Positions 1 through 8,867 of a stretch of DNA of 64,000 nucleotides are shown here, piece by piece (within the stretch, counting starts at the first letter, position 1; each line of letters opens with the position of its first letter). The translations under genes were made by a program, and so were the position numbers. Origin of the DNA: Thiomicrorhabdus sp963677355 (GTDB lineage Bacteria > Pseudomonadota > Gammaproteobacteria > Thiomicrospirales > Thiomicrospiraceae); contig CAXXXQ010000002.1 of the NCBI GenBank assembly GCA_963677355.2, positions 248,001-312,000 of the forward strand. The letters are read 5' to 3'. The notes below the pieces were generated by a model that had not been told where the DNA came from, searched no databases, and worked only from the letters and a program-made list of their open reading frames with translations.

Positions 1-202
1 TGAATGGCGTAATCCTGGGTGTTCAATGTGTCTGGCCATGAATGCGGATAAGTTGCCGCAAGGAAAGCATTGCGCTTCGACTTCAAACCGTAACTTTGAA
101 GGGCGCCAAGGTGCTGGCGGACGTACTCATTTGGTCAGTCCTGAAATGGCTGCAGCAGCGGCTGTGGCAGGTCACTTTGCTGACGTTCGTGACTATTTAT
201 AA
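1..202 (+). CDS. leuC: 3-isopropylmalate dehydratase large subunit, C-terminal end (partial)
   Basis: The 5' part lies before the window. The reading frame starting at base 2 encodes the last 66 residues and ends with TAA at 200-202. It contains PGCSMCLAMN, which carries the last two Cys ligands of the aconitase-type 4Fe-4S cluster, then STSNRNFEGRQG and a GGRTHLVSPEMAAAAA tail, all characteristic of bacterial LeuC. With LeuD it isomerises 2-isopropylmalate to 3-isopropylmalate in leucine synthesis. leuD starts 22 bases downstream on the same strand, as expected for a leuCDB operon. Confidence 0.96.
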   Translation, partial: EWRNPGCSMCLAMNADKLPQGKHCASTSNRNFEGRQGAGGRTHLVSPEMAAAAAVAGHFADVRDYL

Positions 203-223
203 GGTTTAAGCGGGAGAGAGAGA

Positions 224-865
224 ATGGAAAAGTTTACAAAATTAACCGCTATTGTCGCGCCGATGGATCGCGCTAACGTGGATACCGATGCGATTATTCC
301 TAAACAGTTTTTGAAGTCGATCAAACGTAGTGGTTTTGGACCGAATCTGTTTGACGAATGGCGTTATGAAGATGTGGGTCAGCCGGATTCCGATAATTCG
401 CATCGTCCTTTGCGCAAAGAGTTTGTTTTGAATCAGCCGCGTTACCAGGGAGCTAAGATTTTGTTGGCTCGTGAGAATTTCGGTTGTGGGTCGAGCCGAG
501 AGCATGCGCCATGGGCTTTGAAAGATTACGGTTTTGACGTGATTATCGCCCCGAGTTTTGCCGATATCTTTTTTAACAACAGTTTTAAGAACGGAATCTT
601 GCCGATCATTTTGGATGACGAGACCGTGGACGGCTTGTTCAAAGAAGTGGATGCGAACGAAGGTTATCAATTGACGGTTGATTTGGAAAGCCAGCAGATT
701 ATGAAGCCAAACGGCGATACGATTGCCTTTGATGTTGATCAGTTCCGTCGCCACTGCCTGATTAACGGATTGGATGATATCGGTTTGACTTTGCAGCATG
801 AAGAGGCTATCAAAGCTTACGAAGCGAAACGTAAGCAGTCAGCGCCTTGGTTGTTTGCCGGTTAA
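224..865 (+). CDS. leuD: 3-isopropylmalate dehydratase small subunit
   Basis: This 213-residue protein has the usual length of LeuD and forms the swivel domain that completes the LeuC active site. The N-terminus (MDRANVDTDAIIPKQFLKSI) and the GCGSSREHAPWAL loop near residue 90, which contacts the substrate side chain, are family signatures. A purine-rich Shine-Dalgarno stretch (cgggagagagag) lies just before the ATG. It sits between leuC and leuB in a leuCDB operon. Cytoplasmic. Confidence 0.98.
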   Translation: MEKFTKLTAIVAPMDRANVDTDAIIPKQFLKSIKRSGFGPNLFDEWRYEDVGQPDSDNSHRPLRKEFVLNQPRYQGAKILLARENFGCGSSREHAPWALKDYGFDVIIAPSFADIFFNNSFKNGILPIILDDETVDGLFKEVDANEGYQLTVDLESQQIMKPNGDTIAFDVDQFRRHCLINGLDDIGLTLQHEEAIKAYEAKRKQSAPWLFAG

Positions 866-913
866 TAAAGAATTTTAAGTTTATTCAAAGTTATAGAAGT
901 TAAGAGTATAAAA

Positions 914-1987
914 ATGACAAAAGAAGTATTGATTTTACCTGGTGATGGTATAGGTCCTGAAATTACAGCAGAAGCAGTAAAAGTCCTAGAAGCGCTTAAA
1001 GCGTCTGACGGTTTGGATATTAGTATGACCGAGGATTTGGTTGGTGGTGCTGCATACGATGTACACGGCGTGCCTTTAGCTGATGAGACAATGGATAAAG
1101 CTCAACAGGCCGATGCCGTACTTCTTGGTGCCGTAGGCGGATACAAGTGGGAATCTTTGGATATTTCCGTTCGTCCGGAAAAAGGTTTATTGCGTCTGCG
1201 TTCTGAAATGGAACTGTTTGCCAATCTTCGCCCTGCATTTTTATACCCGCAACTGGCTTCTGCCTCAACTTTGAAACCGGAAGTGGTTGCCGGGCTGGAT
1301 ATCTTGATCGTACGTGAACTAACCGGTGGTATCTATTTCGGTCAGCCTCGTGGTATCCGTACGCTGGAAAATGGCGAGCGCCAAGGTTATAACACCTATG
1401 TTTATTCCGAGTCTGAAATCAAGCGTATTGCACACGTCGCTTTCCAGGCTGCAATGAAACGTAACAAAAAGCTGACATCCGTTGATAAAGCGAATGTATT
1501 GGAAGTTACCGAGCTGTGGCGTGAGATCGTTGACGATATCGCGAAAGAGTATCCGGAAGTGGAAGTAAACCATATGTATGTGGATAACGCCGCTATGCAG
1601 TTGGTTTTGAATCCGAAGCAGTTCGATGTCATGGTGACCGGAAATATGTTCGGAGATATCTTGTCTGATGAAGCATCCATGTTGACCGGTTCTATCGGTA
1701 TGTTGGCATCAGCTTCTTTAGATGCCAATAATAAAGGTATGTATGAACCTAGCCATGGTTCGGCTCCGGACATCGCCGGACAAAACCTGGCTAATCCGCT
1801 GGCGACGATTCTATCCGCTGCGATGATGTTGCGTTACTCTTTAGGTCGTGAAGATTTAGCGGTTAAGATCGAAAACGCCGTTGGTAAGGTATTGGATCAA
1901 GGTTTACGTACCGGAGATATTTTCTCTGAAGGCATGACCAAAGTCTCTTGTAGCGAAATGGGTGATGCGGTCGTCGCAGCGCTGTAG
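914..1987 (+). CDS. leuB: 3-isopropylmalate dehydrogenase
   Basis: This 357-residue NAD-dependent decarboxylating dehydrogenase converts 3-isopropylmalate to the precursor of 2-oxoisocaproate, the third step of leucine synthesis. Visible motifs are LPGDGIGPEI at the N-terminus, ELTGGIYFGQPRG (substrate loop), the conserved YVDNAAMQLV and NMFGDILSDEASML metal and substrate segments, and EPSHGSAPDIAG near residue 280, which binds NAD. Length is normal. It is third in leuCDB; a 25-base gap separates it from the M23 peptidase gene. Confidence 0.98.
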   Translation: MTKEVLILPGDGIGPEITAEAVKVLEALKASDGLDISMTEDLVGGAAYDVHGVPLADETMDKAQQADAVLLGAVGGYKWESLDISVRPEKGLLRLRSEMELFANLRPAFLYPQLASASTLKPEVVAGLDILIVRELTGGIYFGQPRGIRTLENGERQGYNTYVYSESEIKRIAHVAFQAAMKRNKKLTSVDKANVLEVTELWREIVDDIAKEYPEVEVNHMYVDNAAMQLVLNPKQFDVMVTGNMFGDILSDEASMLTGSIGMLASASLDANNKGMYEPSHGSAPDIAGQNLANPLATILSAAMMLRYSLGREDLAVKIENAVGKVLDQGLRTGDIFSEGMTKVSCSEMGDAVVAAL

Positions 1988-2012
1988 TTTGCGCTAGCCT
2001 GCCGCCCGGGTA

Positions 2013-2981
2013 ATGAGAAACTATTTCACCATTACAATCAGTGATGTGCACGGTTCACGTCACTACTCGTTCAAGCATTTTTTTAAACGCTTTGCTTGGG
2101 TGATTTTGGGTGTGTTTTTCCTTATCTGGATGATTGGCGGTGTCTCTTTATGGTGGCTGGCCTCAAAAGCAGAGCAGCTTGAAGAGCTGAATAAGGCGAA
2201 AGTGCTCGCTTATAACGAAACACTGCTCAAGTTACGTGCGGATTATGAGGATCTGCTCGAAGACCGGGATTCGATTGAGAGTGCTTTGTCGCAGAAGAGT
2301 GCCCAGATCGAATTTCTTGATCAGTCGTTGCAGAATCTGGAGGAGCTGGTCGGCATTGACGCCGAAGAACCCGAGAAATTGCATTATGAAGATCGGATCA
2401 AGCGAGTTCAGTTAAATTCGTTGGGTAAGAGTTTGATGATGACGATGGTACCCAGTGGGCATGCGATTGCCAATTATCGGGGGTTAACGAGCAAATTTGG
2501 TTACCGGATTCATCCGATACTGAATAAGCGCCATTTGCATGGCGGCATCGATTACAAGTCACAAACCGGAGATGATGTCGTTGCCACCGCTGATGGTGTG
2601 GTCAGTTATTCCGCTTTCAGTAAAGGTAGCGGCTTTGGCAATCTGGTCACTCTGGTGCATGCCAACGGCTTTAAAACTCGTTATGGACATTTAAGCCAGC
2701 GTTCGGTCAAGACCGGTCAATTTATCCGTAAAGGGCAAAAAATCGGTGAGGTAGGTTCAACCGGGCGCTCTTCAGGGCCGCATCTGCATTATGAAGTGTG
2801 GTTTTTGCATCATAAGCTCAATCCTGAAGCGTTCGATAAGTGGACCATAGAGAAATACGACGACATTTTTGAAAAGGTAAAAGGGGTACCATGGGCATCT
2901 TTAACTCAAAGCGTGAACCAAGTCGTGCACAAGGTGGAAAAACAATTATCGCAGAAGGTTGTTCTATCAGCGGCGAAATGA
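2013..2981 (+). CDS. M23-family peptidoglycan endopeptidase, membrane-anchored
   Basis: A 322-residue protein with a short cytoplasmic N-terminus, one membrane segment at about residues 28-50, a charged coiled-coil-like stretch at about 55-115, and an M23 (LytM/DipM) metallopeptidase domain at about 155-265. The Zn-binding elements HGGIDY (H-x3-D) and HLHYE are intact, so it is probably an active endopeptidase cutting peptide cross-links in the periplasm. Its last 91 bases overlap the bactofilin gene in another frame. M23 enzymes and bactofilins are often neighbours and act together in cell-shape control, as for Csd1 and CcmA in Helicobacter. The Shine-Dalgarno before the ATG is weak. Confidence 0.92.
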   Translation: MRNYFTITISDVHGSRHYSFKHFFKRFAWVILGVFFLIWMIGGVSLWWLASKAEQLEELNKAKVLAYNETLLKLRADYEDLLEDRDSIESALSQKSAQIEFLDQSLQNLEELVGIDAEEPEKLHYEDRIKRVQLNSLGKSLMMTMVPSGHAIANYRGLTSKFGYRIHPILNKRHLHGGIDYKSQTGDDVVATADGVVSYSAFSKGSGFGNLVTLVHANGFKTRYGHLSQRSVKTGQFIRKGQKIGEVGSTGRSSGPHLHYEVWFLHHKLNPEAFDKWTIEKYDDIFEKVKGVPWASLTQSVNQVVHKVEKQLSQKVVLSAAK

Positions 2982-3364
2982 CCGATTTGCAAGGGTCCTT
3001 GCATATTGACGGTCGGGTCGATGGTGTGATCGAAAGCGACTTCGGTGTTTCCATTGGTGTGAACGGCCATGTAACCGGTTTGGTGAAAGCGAAAAGCATT
3101 GTCCTGAGCGGAGTTTTGGATGGCAAGATCGCCTGTGAAAAGATTGATATTCTGGCTAGCGGGAAAATGATTGGTGAGTTGATCTGTTCTGAAGTTACCA
3201 TCGAGACCGGAGGTAAGTTTATCGGTCAGAGCCACGAGATGACCGAAGGCGGAATGGTGGTGAGTTTGCCGGAAACTTTTGCCCAATTGGCTAAACCAGC
3301 GAAGAGTGACGACGCATCAATGGTACTGCCGGAAGAGATTGAAGAGAAGTCTAAAGCGGATTAG
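2891..3364 (+). CDS. bactofilin (DUF583) cytoskeletal protein
   Basis: A 157-residue bactofilin. The core at about residues 15-110 is made of short repeating beta-strand units such as GSLHIDGRVDGVIES and NGHVTGLVKAKSIVLSG that fold into a right-handed beta-helix, and it is flanked by disordered ends. Bactofilins polymerise without nucleotide into filaments and recruit cell-wall enzymes. The ATG at 2891 lies inside the M23 peptidase gene and is preceded by an A/G-rich Shine-Dalgarno (aaaaggtaaaagg), so the two genes overlap by 91 bases and are probably translationally coupled. An operon of shape factors is inferred. Confidence 0.93.
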   Translation: MGIFNSKREPSRAQGGKTIIAEGCSISGEMTDLQGSLHIDGRVDGVIESDFGVSIGVNGHVTGLVKAKSIVLSGVLDGKIACEKIDILASGKMIGELICSEVTIETGGKFIGQSHEMTEGGMVVSLPETFAQLAKPAKSDDASMVLPEEIEEKSKAD

Positions 3365-3439
3365 CTTTAGGCAGGATTAAACGGATTATTGTAGTTGAAT
3401 TTTTTGTCACCAAATTTATGGTGAGGTTAAAGGAATAAA

Positions 3440-4463
3440 ATGACAAAGTTATATGATGTTGCAGTTGTCGGAGCAACTGGTGCAGTAGGTGAAAACCATC
3501 CTTAAGGTGCTTGAAGAGCGTAACTTCCCTGTAGGAAATCTTTATCCATTGGCAAGTAGCCGTTCGGCAGGTAAAAAGATTGAGTTCAATGGAGCTTGGG
3601 TTGACGTTCAGGATTTAGAAACTTTTGATTTCTCCAAGGCCCAAATCGGTCTGTTTTCTCCGGGTGCCAGCATCTCTAAAATCTATGCGCCTAAAGCGGC
3701 TGAAGCAGGTTGTGTGGTTGTGGATAATACTTCACAGTTCCGTTATGACGACGATATCCCGTTAGTGGTTCCGGAAGTGAATCCTGAAGCGGTAGCGGGT
3801 TATAAAAATCGCGGCATTATCGCCAACCCGAACTGCTCGACCATTCAGATGTTGGTGGCGTTGAAACCGATTTACGATGCGGTCGGAATCAAGCGTATTA
3901 ACGTGGCGACTTATCAGGCGGTGTCCGGTTCCGGTAAAGAGGCGATCGAAGAGTTGGCAAAACAGACAGCTAACCTGCTGAACATGAAGCCGGTTGAAAC
4001 CAATGTTTATCCTAAGCAGATCGCGTTCAACTGTATCCCGCAGATCGATGTGTTTATGGATAACGGTTACACCAAAGAAGAGATGAAGATGGTTTGGGAA
4101 ACCAAAAAAATCATGGGTGACGAGAATATTTTGGTTAACCCGACTGCGGTACGCGTTCCGGTGTTCTATGGTCACAGTGAAGCGATCCATATTGAAACCG
4201 AGAAGAAAATCTCTGCCGAAGAAGCGAAAGCGTTGTTTGCTAAAGCGGAAGGTGTGGTTCTGGTTGACGAGCATGTCGATGGCGGTTATCCAACTGCGGT
4301 AACGGAAGCGGCAGATACTAACCCGGTTTATGTTGGGCGCATCCGTGAAGACATCAGTTTCGAGAACGGTCTGAACTTATGGGTAGTAGCGGATAACGTT
4401 CGTAAGGGTGCAGCAACCAATACGGTACAAATCGCTGAAGTTTTGATTAAAGACTACATCTAA
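3440..4463 (+). pseudogene. asd: aspartate-semialdehyde dehydrogenase, with an apparent +1 frameshift
   Basis: Asd reduces aspartyl phosphate to aspartate semialdehyde for lysine, threonine, methionine and diaminopimelate synthesis. Translation from the ATG at 3440 (behind aaagga) gives MTKLYDVAVVGATGAVGE, the Rossmann start of the family, then hits TAA at 3503. The rest, TILKVLEERNFPVGNLYPLA onward, lies in another frame that is open to 4463. Removing one A from the AAAA at 3492-3495 restores a continuous 340-residue enzyme of normal length with catalytic Cys in NPNCSTIQ. Asd is normally essential because it supplies diaminopimelate, so a sequencing or assembly error is more likely than a true null. 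A GTG at 3489 could start only a product lacking the NADP-binding strand. Confidence 0.9.
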
Positions 4464-4482
4464 ATAGAGCCGAATATTTTCA

Positions 4483-5268
4483 GTGGCTAAGATTGCACTG
4501 GGCGTTGAATACCAAGGAACACATTACTGCGGTTGGCAACGCCAAAAACATTGCAACTCGGTGCAGGCCGAGTTGGAGCAGGCTCTATCCCAGATCGCTA
4601 ATCATCCGGTAGAGTTACACTGTGCCGGGCGAACCGATACCGGGGTGCATGCCATTGGGCAGGTGGTTCACTTTGAAACCCAAGTTGAAAGGCCGAATAA
4701 AGCCTGGGTGCAGGGAGTGAATACCAAATTGCCGAGTGATGTCCGTGTCAGTTGGGCACAGCAGATGGACGAAAATTTTCATGCCCGTTTTTCTGCCTTC
4801 GCGCGCCAGTACCGTTATGTGATTTACAACCGGCCAGTTCATTCGGCCGTATTGCATAGCCGAGTTACCTGGGAGCCTTATAGGCTGGATGAAGCATTGA
4901 TGCAACAGGCTGCACAAGCCTTAATCGGCGAGCAGGATTTTAGCTCTTTTCGGGCATCCCAGTGTCAATCCGAGCATGCCCGGAGAGAGGTTCAGGAAGT
5001 AAAGGTCTCTCGGCGTGGTGATATGGTTTTTATCGATATTCGTGCTAATGCTTTTTTGCATCACATGGTGCGTAATATCAGCGGTACTTTGATGGAAATC
5101 GGCAAAGGTCATAAACCGGTAGAATGGGTGGCGGAATTGCTAGCCGCTCAAGATCGCACGCTGGCAGCGCCAACGGCGCCGGCGAGTGGACTCTATTTTG
5201 TGAACGCTTTTTATCCGCTGGAGTTCAAGGTTCCGGTCGTCGATATCAATGAAGTGCTTTGGCAGTAA
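4483..5268 (+). CDS. truA: tRNA pseudouridine(38-40) synthase
   Basis: A 261-residue enzyme that isomerises uridines 38-40 of the tRNA anticodon arm. The catalytic Asp is in the AGRTDTGVHAIGQV motif near residue 52, and the C-terminal FLHHMVRNISGTLMEIGKG segment is typical of TruA. It starts with GTG at 4483; no strong Shine-Dalgarno is visible. In many gammaproteobacteria the order is asd-fimV-truA-trpF; here fimV is missing and truA follows asd by 19 bases. Confidence 0.96.
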   Translation: MAKIALGVEYQGTHYCGWQRQKHCNSVQAELEQALSQIANHPVELHCAGRTDTGVHAIGQVVHFETQVERPNKAWVQGVNTKLPSDVRVSWAQQMDENFHARFSAFARQYRYVIYNRPVHSAVLHSRVTWEPYRLDEALMQQAAQALIGEQDFSSFRASQCQSEHARREVQEVKVSRRGDMVFIDIRANAFLHHMVRNISGTLMEIGKGHKPVEWVAELLAAQDRTLAAPTAPASGLYFVNAFYPLEFKVPVVDINEVLWQ

Positions 5269-5307
5269 TGCCGCAAGCTTAAAGAACAGGAAAAGGGTTC
5301 AAGAAGA

Positions 5308-5937
5308 ATGCAGTTGAGAACACGTGTTAAAATCTGTGGCCTGACATCGGTGGCAGATGCGCAAGTGGTGGCCGAGGCGGGTGCTGATGCGATTGGGTTG
5401 GTGTTTTACGAACCGAGTCCTCGTCATGTGGCTATCGTGCAGGCTGCAGAGATCGCTCGAGCCATGCCGGCATTTGTCACTAAGACTGCTTTGTTTGTTG
5501 ACCCGCAAGCGGATTATGTCAACACGGTTTTGCAACAGGTCGATATTGATCTGCTTCAGTTTCATGGTGATGAATCGCCCGAGTTTTGCGAACAGTTTGC
5601 TAAACCGTATATGAAAGCGGTACGTATGCAAGCGGATACTGTCTTGACGGATTTGGCGCAGCAATATGCCGGCGCTGCAGGTTTGCTGTTGGACGCTTAT
5701 GTCCCGGGAATTCCGGGCGGAACCGGCGAACAGTTTAATTGGGAATGGATTCCTAAGGACTTGAGTAAACCGGTCATTTTGGCCGGCGGCCTGACTGCCG
5801 ACAATGTCCGGCAAGCGATTCTAACCGCCAAGCCTTGGGCGGTCGATGTCAGCGGCGGAGTTGAGCAGAGCAAGGGTGTGAAATCGCCGCAAAAAATAAT
5901 CGAATTTATGCAACAAGTAATGAGTACAGTCGAATGA
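5308..5937 (+). CDS. trpF: phosphoribosylanthranilate isomerase
   Basis: A 209-residue TIM-barrel enzyme performing the Amadori rearrangement of phosphoribosylanthranilate in tryptophan synthesis. Signatures are VKICGLTSVADAQ with the catalytic Cys at the N-terminus, the LLLDAYVPG segment with the catalytic Asp, GGTGEQFNW, and the phosphate-binding LAGGLTADNV and VDVSGGVE near the C-terminus. Its stop overlaps the trpB start (ATGA), so it is translationally coupled to trpB and trpA. Confidence 0.97.
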   Translation: MQLRTRVKICGLTSVADAQVVAEAGADAIGLVFYEPSPRHVAIVQAAEIARAMPAFVTKTALFVDPQADYVNTVLQQVDIDLLQFHGDESPEFCEQFAKPYMKAVRMQADTVLTDLAQQYAGAAGLLLDAYVPGIPGGTGEQFNWEWIPKDLSKPVILAGGLTADNVRQAILTAKPWAVDVSGGVEQSKGVKSPQKIIEFMQQVMSTVE

Positions 5938-7139
5938 CAGTAGATTTTTCAAAATTTCCCGATAAAAGCGGGCACTTTGGACAGTTTGGGGGCATCTTTG
6001 CACCTGAAACCTTGATGGCGGCATTGGAGCAGCTTAATCAAGAGTATGAAAGTGTCAAAAACAATCCTAACTTCTTGGCAGAAATTGCAGATGATTTGCG
6101 TGATTATGTAGGGCGTCCTACGCCGTTATATTACGCCAAACGTTGGTCGGAAGAGTTGGGTGGTGCCAAAATCTATCTGAAACGAGAAGACTTGAATCAT
6201 ACCGGCGCGCATAAAGTAAACAATACCATCGGCCAGGCGTTATTGGCGAAGCGATTGGGTAAAACTCGCATTATTGCCGAAACCGGTGCGGGACAGCATG
6301 GTGTAGCCAGTGCGACCGTAGCGGCTCGTTTAGGTCTGGAATGTGTGGTTTATATGGGCGCGGATGATGTTGTTCGTCAGGCTCCAAACGTAGCACGTAT
6401 GAAAATGTTGGGTGCGACGGTCGTTGCGGTTGAGTCGGGTTCTCGTACCTTGAAAGATGCGTTGAATGAAGCGATGCGTGATTGGGTGACCAATGTGGAT
6501 GATACTTTCTACATTATCGGTACGGTTGCCGGACCGCACCCGTATCCAGCAATGGTGCGTGATTTCCAGGCGGTGATTGGTCAAGAAGCGCGTGAGCAGG
6601 TTTTAGAGAAAGAAGGCAAGTTGCCGGATGCACTAATTGCTTGTGTTGGTGGCGGTTCGAATGCGATCGGGCTTTTTCATAAGTTTCTGCCGGATGCCGA
6701 AGTGGATATCTACGGTGTGGAGCCGGCTGGTCACGGTTTGGAAACAGGTCAGCATGCGGCGCCATTGTGTAAAGGAACTCCTGGTGTTTTGCACGGTAAC
6801 CGTACTTACCTAATGCAGGATGAGAATGGACAGATTTTGGGAACCCATTCGATTTCTGCTGGTTTGGATTATCCGGGTGTCGGACCAGAGCATGCGTGGT
6901 TGAAAGACATCGGTCGGGTTAACTATGTGGCGATTGACGATGAAGAAGCGTTGCAAGGTTTCCGTGATTTGACGAAATATGAGGGAATCATCCCGGCTTT
7001 GGAGTCCAGTCATGCAATCGCTTATGCGACCAAATTGGCGCCGACGATGTCCAAAGATCAAATTATTATCGTCAATCTTTCCGGACGCGGTGACAAGGAT
7101 ATGAACACGATTGCCCAGATTGAAGGTTTTGAATTTTAG
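5934..7139 (+). CDS. trpB: tryptophan synthase beta chain
   Basis: A 401-residue PLP enzyme that condenses indole with serine. The PLP lysine lies in HTGAHKVNNTIGQA near residue 89, and the phosphate-binding glycine loop is in CVGGGSNAIG. It begins within the stop of trpF by a 4-base ATGA overlap and is followed after 8 bases by trpA, its complex partner. Confidence 0.98.
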   Translation: MTVDFSKFPDKSGHFGQFGGIFAPETLMAALEQLNQEYESVKNNPNFLAEIADDLRDYVGRPTPLYYAKRWSEELGGAKIYLKREDLNHTGAHKVNNTIGQALLAKRLGKTRIIAETGAGQHGVASATVAARLGLECVVYMGADDVVRQAPNVARMKMLGATVVAVESGSRTLKDALNEAMRDWVTNVDDTFYIIGTVAGPHPYPAMVRDFQAVIGQEAREQVLEKEGKLPDALIACVGGGSNAIGLFHKFLPDAEVDIYGVEPAGHGLETGQHAAPLCKGTPGVLHGNRTYLMQDENGQILGTHSISAGLDYPGVGPEHAWLKDIGRVNYVAIDDEEALQGFRDLTKYEGIIPALESSHAIAYATKLAPTMSKDQIIIVNLSGRGDKDMNTIAQIEGFEF

Positions 7140-7147
7140 GTTAAGTC

Positions 7148-7975
7148 ATGACAACAAGAATTGATAACAGATTTGCAGAGCTGAAAGCGCAGGGCAAAAC
7201 CGCCTTGATCCCCTACATTACGGCGGGTGATCCACGACCGAATGCAACCGTTGCATTGATGCATAAATTGGTTGAGAAAGGTGCCGATATGCTTGAATTG
7301 GGTGTGCCTTTCTCTGATCCGATGGCGGATGGTCCGGTCATCCAAAAAGCGGTGGAAAGAGCGCTTGAGCACAATGTCAGCTTGGATGATGTATTGGAGA
7401 TGGTGCGTGTTTTCCGTGAAAAAGACGAGACTACGCCGATTATATTGATGGGCTATTTGAACCCGATCGAACACGAGGGTTACGAAGCTTTTGCCAATGC
7501 AGCCCAGTCGGTTGGCGTGGATGCGGTCTTGACGGTCGATATGCCGCCGGAAGAGTCGATGGGGTATATGGAAGCGTTGCAGGCGAAAAATCTGGATCGC
7601 GTTTTCCTGGTTTCGCCAACAACACCGGATTCACGTTTGGACGCGGTTAATAACAAAGGTAGCGGATTTGTTTACTATGTCTCTTTGAAAGGGGTTACCG
7701 GTTCTAAAGAGTTGGATGTCGATGATGTGGCTAAGCAAGTTGCTCGTATCAGTGAAAAATTGAACCAGCCGATTGGGATCGGTTTTGGTATTCGCGATGG
7801 CGAAACCGCTTATAAAATGGCACAATTAGGGGATGCCGTTATCGTCGGTTCCTCATTAGTGAGTATCATTGAAGCGAACCACGACAAAGATTTGTATGAG
7901 ATTGAAATCGCCTTAAGCGAAAAAATGACGGAATTCAGAAGTGCGATTGATCGTGCCGATGCATTAAAGGGATAG
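7148..7975 (+). CDS. trpA: tryptophan synthase alpha chain
   Basis: A 275-residue TIM-barrel subunit that releases indole from indole-3-glycerol phosphate and passes it through a tunnel to TrpB. The motif ELGVPFSDPMADGPVIQKA contains the catalytic Glu and Asp region, and GFGIRDGETA with VIVGSSLV binds the phosphate. The length is a few residues above the usual value of about 268. It lies 8 bases after trpB and 8 before accD. Confidence 0.98.
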   Translation: MTTRIDNRFAELKAQGKTALIPYITAGDPRPNATVALMHKLVEKGADMLELGVPFSDPMADGPVIQKAVERALEHNVSLDDVLEMVRVFREKDETTPIILMGYLNPIEHEGYEAFANAAQSVGVDAVLTVDMPPEESMGYMEALQAKNLDRVFLVSPTTPDSRLDAVNNKGSGFVYYVSLKGVTGSKELDVDDVAKQVARISEKLNQPIGIGFGIRDGETAYKMAQLGDAVIVGSSLVSIIEANHDKDLYEIEIALSEKMTEFRSAIDRADALKG

Positions 7976-7983
7976 GAAAAGAG

Positions 7984-8838
7984 ATGAACTGGTTTGAGAA
8001 AATCCTGCCAAGTATTAAGCAAGTAGCTGAACGCAAGAAGTCGGTTCCAGAAGGGTTGTGGACGAAATGTCCTAAATGCGAAAGTACGCTGTACCGAGCG
8101 GAAGTGAGCCGTAATCAGGAAGTTTGCCCTAAGTGCGATCACCATATGCGTTTAGGCGGACGTAAGCGTTTGGAAACATTTGTGGATGAGGGTTCGTTTG
8201 TCGAAACATCAGCGGATATTTCGCCTGTTGATAGATTGAAGTTCAAGGATCTGAAAAAATATAAAGACCGTATTTCTCAGGCTCAGAAAGCGACTGGTGA
8301 AAAAGATTCTTTCATTACCGGTTCGGGAACCATTAATGGTTTGCCGGTGATGGTTGCTGCATTTGAATTCAAATTCATGGGTGGCTCCATGGGGTCGGTT
8401 GTCGGCGAAAAATTCGTGCGCGCTGTTGACGAAGCCATCGCTAAACAGACTCCTTTTATCTGTTTCTCTGCCAGTGGGGGTGCCCGTATGCAGGAGGCGT
8501 TATTCTCATTGATGCAGATGGCGAAAACCAGTGCAGCACTTGGCCGTCTGCGTGAAGCTGGCCTACCGTTTATTTCGGTATTGACTGATCCGACAATGGG
8601 TGGTGTTTCAGCCAGTTTTGCGATGTTGGGTGATTTGAATGTCGCTGAGCCAAAAGCGCTGATCGGTTTTGCCGGTCCTCGAGTCATCGAACAAACGGTT
8701 CGTGAAAAGTTGCCGGAAGGTTTCCAGCGCAGTGAATTCCTGTTGGAGCATGGGGCGATTGATCGCATTATCCATCGTCACAAGTTGCGTGATGAGCTGG
8801 CTGATATTTGTAAAATGCTTCAGAAGAAACCTGCCTAA
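7984..8838 (+). CDS. accD: acetyl-CoA carboxylase carboxyltransferase subunit beta
   Basis: A 284-residue subunit of the enzyme that makes malonyl-CoA for fatty acids. An N-terminal four-Cys zinc ribbon (CPKCESTLYRAE then VCPKC) at about residues 23-46 binds nucleic acid and zinc. The crotonase-like carboxyltransferase domain follows, with GSMGSVVGEK, CFSASGGARMQEA and DPTMGGVSASFA forming the acyl-CoA oxyanion site. It partners with AccA, encoded outside this window. trpA-accD-folC is a common gammaproteobacterial order. Confidence 0.98.
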   Translation: MNWFEKILPSIKQVAERKKSVPEGLWTKCPKCESTLYRAEVSRNQEVCPKCDHHMRLGGRKRLETFVDEGSFVETSADISPVDRLKFKDLKKYKDRISQAQKATGEKDSFITGSGTINGLPVMVAAFEFKFMGGSMGSVVGEKFVRAVDEAIAKQTPFICFSASGGARMQEALFSLMQMAKTSAALGRLREAGLPFISVLTDPTMGGVSASFAMLGDLNVAEPKALIGFAGPRVIEQTVREKLPEGFQRSEFLLEHGAIDRIIHRHKLRDELADICKMLQKKPA

Positions 8839-8867
8839 GTTTAGATAATTCTTGTTAATAAATACTG

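Noticed and set aside
3440..3510. Programmed ribosomal frameshift in asd
   Set aside because: AAAACC is not a strong slippery heptamer, no stimulatory structure or internal Shine-Dalgarno is evident, and asd is not known to use recoding.
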